A DNA stretch of 64,000 bases. Source: Bacteroidales bacterium (lineage in GTDB: Bacteria > Bacteroidota > Bacteroidia > Bacteroidales > VadinHA17). The notes below the pieces were generated by a model. It was not told where the DNA came from. It saw only the letters and a program-made list of their open reading frames with translations, and ran no database searches. Positions 62,771-64,000 of this stretch are shown piece by piece. Location: positions 194,293 through 258,292 of the forward strand of contig PLLO01000016.1 of assembly GCA_003142255.1 (NCBI GenBank). Direction: 5' to 3'. Numbering within the stretch: the stretch's first letter is position 1; each line of letters starts with the position of its first letter. Made by a program: the position numbers and the translations under genes.

Positions 62771-64000
62771 ATGAAGATTTCGGGAATTAAATTGAATTAC
62801 AAGGTGGTATCATTCTTTTTTTTGATTTCATCTCCTGTTTTTGGGCAAGTGAAATCAGATGTAGACACGATCAGGATTAAAGAGGTAATTATCAGCAAAA
62901 GCAAATCATTCCCTTCTCATCCGGGTTTTAAAAAAATAAGTGTAGACTCTACACTTCTAAGCAACTACACACTTTTGCCTATTACTGAAACTCTTGATAA
63001 TAACTCCCAGTTGTTCTTCAAGAGCTATGGAGCAGGAGCAATGGCAAGCACTTCATGCAGGGGAGCGGGAGCAGCACGGACGCAATTATCCTGGAATGGT
63101 ATTAATCTTAATGACCCTATGCTGGGACAAACGGATTTTTCATTATTCCCCTCCGGGATGGCCGATGCTATACAAGTAAGCTATGGGGCCGCTTCCATGG
63201 AAACGGGATTTGGAGGCATAGGGGGACTAATTAATCTGGAGAACAAGCCGATATGGTCAAAGCAAACCAGAGCCGACATAAAAACCGGTGTCGGAAGCTT
63301 TAACACCTGGTCGGGGATGGCTAAAGTACAGACCGGGACAGATTGTTTCCAATCGGTTACAAAAGCTTATTTTATGTCTTCAGAGAATAATTTCCCCTTT
63401 CTAAATACCAATGCTGTTCCTGAACCGGAAATACAGAAAAGAAAAAATGGCAGCGGATCGCAAAAGGGACTCATGCAGGAGTTCTATTATAAAAAGGCTG
63501 ATATTATAACGTCTGCCAGGATTTGGTATCAGTCAGCCTCGCGACACCTTCCCGGTTCAACTCTTTATGAAGTACCTGATTCAGGAGAGTACCAGTCTGA
63601 CGAATCATTGAGAACCCAGGTAAGCTCAGAATTGAAAAGAGGAGATAATGAATTCTTTATAAACGGTGCCTGGCTGTACTCAAAACTCAATTATTATTTT
63701 CCAAAGTATTACATAGACTCGCGAAACCATTCAAATTCATTTGTCCTAAAAGCCGGGATGACAAAACGATTTAGTGATTTTACAAGCTTAAAACTGGTGA
63801 TGGATGATGAGTTGAGCTCAATTATTACAGTGAATTATCCGGGAAAAGCATCAAGAAATACTGCCTCACTTACGCTGTCAGCAGAACATAAATCGAAGAA
63901 CAGGTTTGGAACTTTGCTTCTCATGCGAGAGATACTAAATGGCAACAAGTTACTGATGCCGGACTTCGCGGCAGGATTCGAGTATCGGGTTTTATCCGGC
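62771..64000 (+). CDS. TonB-dependent outer-membrane receptor, probable B12 transporter (3' truncated by window)
   Basis: The open frame runs 410 codons from ATG to the window end. A signal peptide (about 1-27, ending PVFGQ) is followed by a TonB-box-like region (about 30-45) and a plug domain (about 60-155; QLSWNGINLNDPMLGQTDFS), then beta-barrel strands. Control by a cobalamin riboswitch points to vitamin B12 or corrinoid uptake (BtuB role). The plug is rather divergent from E. coli BtuB, so the gene is left unnamed. The C-terminal barrel is outside the window. Confidence 0.88.
   Translation, partial: MKISGIKLNYKVVSFFFLISSPVFGQVKSDVDTIRIKEVIISKSKSFPSHPGFKKISVDSTLLSNYTLLPITETLDNNSQLFFKSYGAGAMASTSCRGAGAARTQLSWNGINLNDPMLGQTDFSLFPSGMADAIQVSYGAASMETGFGGIGGLINLENKPIWSKQTRADIKTGVGSFNTWSGMAKVQTGTDCFQSVTKAYFMSSENNFPFLNTNAVPEPEIQKRKNGSGSQKGLMQEFYYKKADIITSARIWYQSASRHLPGSTLYEVPDSGEYQSDESLRTQVSSELKRGDNEFFINGAWLYSKLNYYFPKYYIDSRNHSNSFVLKAGMTKRFSDFTSLKLVMDDELSSIITVNYPGKASRNTASLTLSAEHKSKNRFGTLLLMREILNGNKLLMPDFAAGFEYRVLSG

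Noticed and set aside
62994-63179. Short plus-strand frame inside the TonB receptor region
   Set aside because: It is a shadow of the receptor frame, which runs unbroken from 62771 to the window end with a signal peptide and plug motifs.

Overview
The window reads as a chromosomal segment of a Bacteroidota (Bacteroidales-like) bacterium. Lineage evidence: promoter -7 elements of the TAnnTTTG type, little Shine-Dalgarno signal and several TTG starts, a type IX secretion C-terminal sorting domain, a PorE-like TPR/beta-propeller/OmpA lipoprotein, a DUF4293 protein, a long YidC, and an RNase Y gene. No rRNA, tRNA, CRISPR array, transposase or phage gene was seen.

Layout. (1) 1-1.7 kb: rny. (2) 1.7-26.8 kb: a large surface-polysaccharide (O-antigen or exopolysaccharide) locus. 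It holds UDP-HexNAc sugar genes (wecB, a WbpP-like epimerase, a WbpM-like 4,6-dehydratase), a T9SS-sorted polysaccharide deacetylase, a flippase, six glycosyltransferases, two O-antigen ligase/polymerase-type membrane proteins, and a four-gene deoxy-aminosugar cassette (FdtA-like cupin, NDP-hexose 2,3-dehydratase, Gfo/Idh reductase, DegT aminotransferase). It ends with a WbpV-like reductase, a WbpL/WecA-like initiating transferase and a Wzz-like protein. By eye the 6-25 kb part is clearly more AT-rich than its flanks, and two internal gaps look like decayed DNA. (3) 26.8-33.2 kb: a nucleoside phosphorylase, then an RND efflux operon (adaptor, pump, TolC). (4) 33.4-42.9 kb: mostly housekeeping genes (DUF4293, pyrI/pyrB, YigZ, a GroES paralogue with a response regulator, NamZ-type muramidase, 5'-nucleotidase lipoprotein, queE, PorE-like lipoprotein).

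(5) 42.9-52.4 kb is the most interesting part. It contains a degenerate histidine kinase, an anti-sigma-like TPR membrane protein, and a previously unlisted 46-residue peptide gene with a textbook double-glycine leader. These are followed by a large secreted TPR-CHAT (caspase-like) protein anchored by a C-terminal membrane segment, an ECF sigma factor, a C39-peptidase ABC exporter (PCAT), and its HlyD-type adaptor. Together these look like a regulated system that makes, trims and exports a small proline-rich peptide, coupled to an envelope protease; no RiPP-modifying enzyme is visible. The function is inference; the parts are visible in the sequence.

(6) 52.4-64 kb: a small membrane protein, a DUF349 protein, pyrG, yidC, a LacI-type regulator paired with a transglutaminase-like lipoprotein, and a cobalamin riboswitch ahead of a TonB-dependent receptor cut by the window end.
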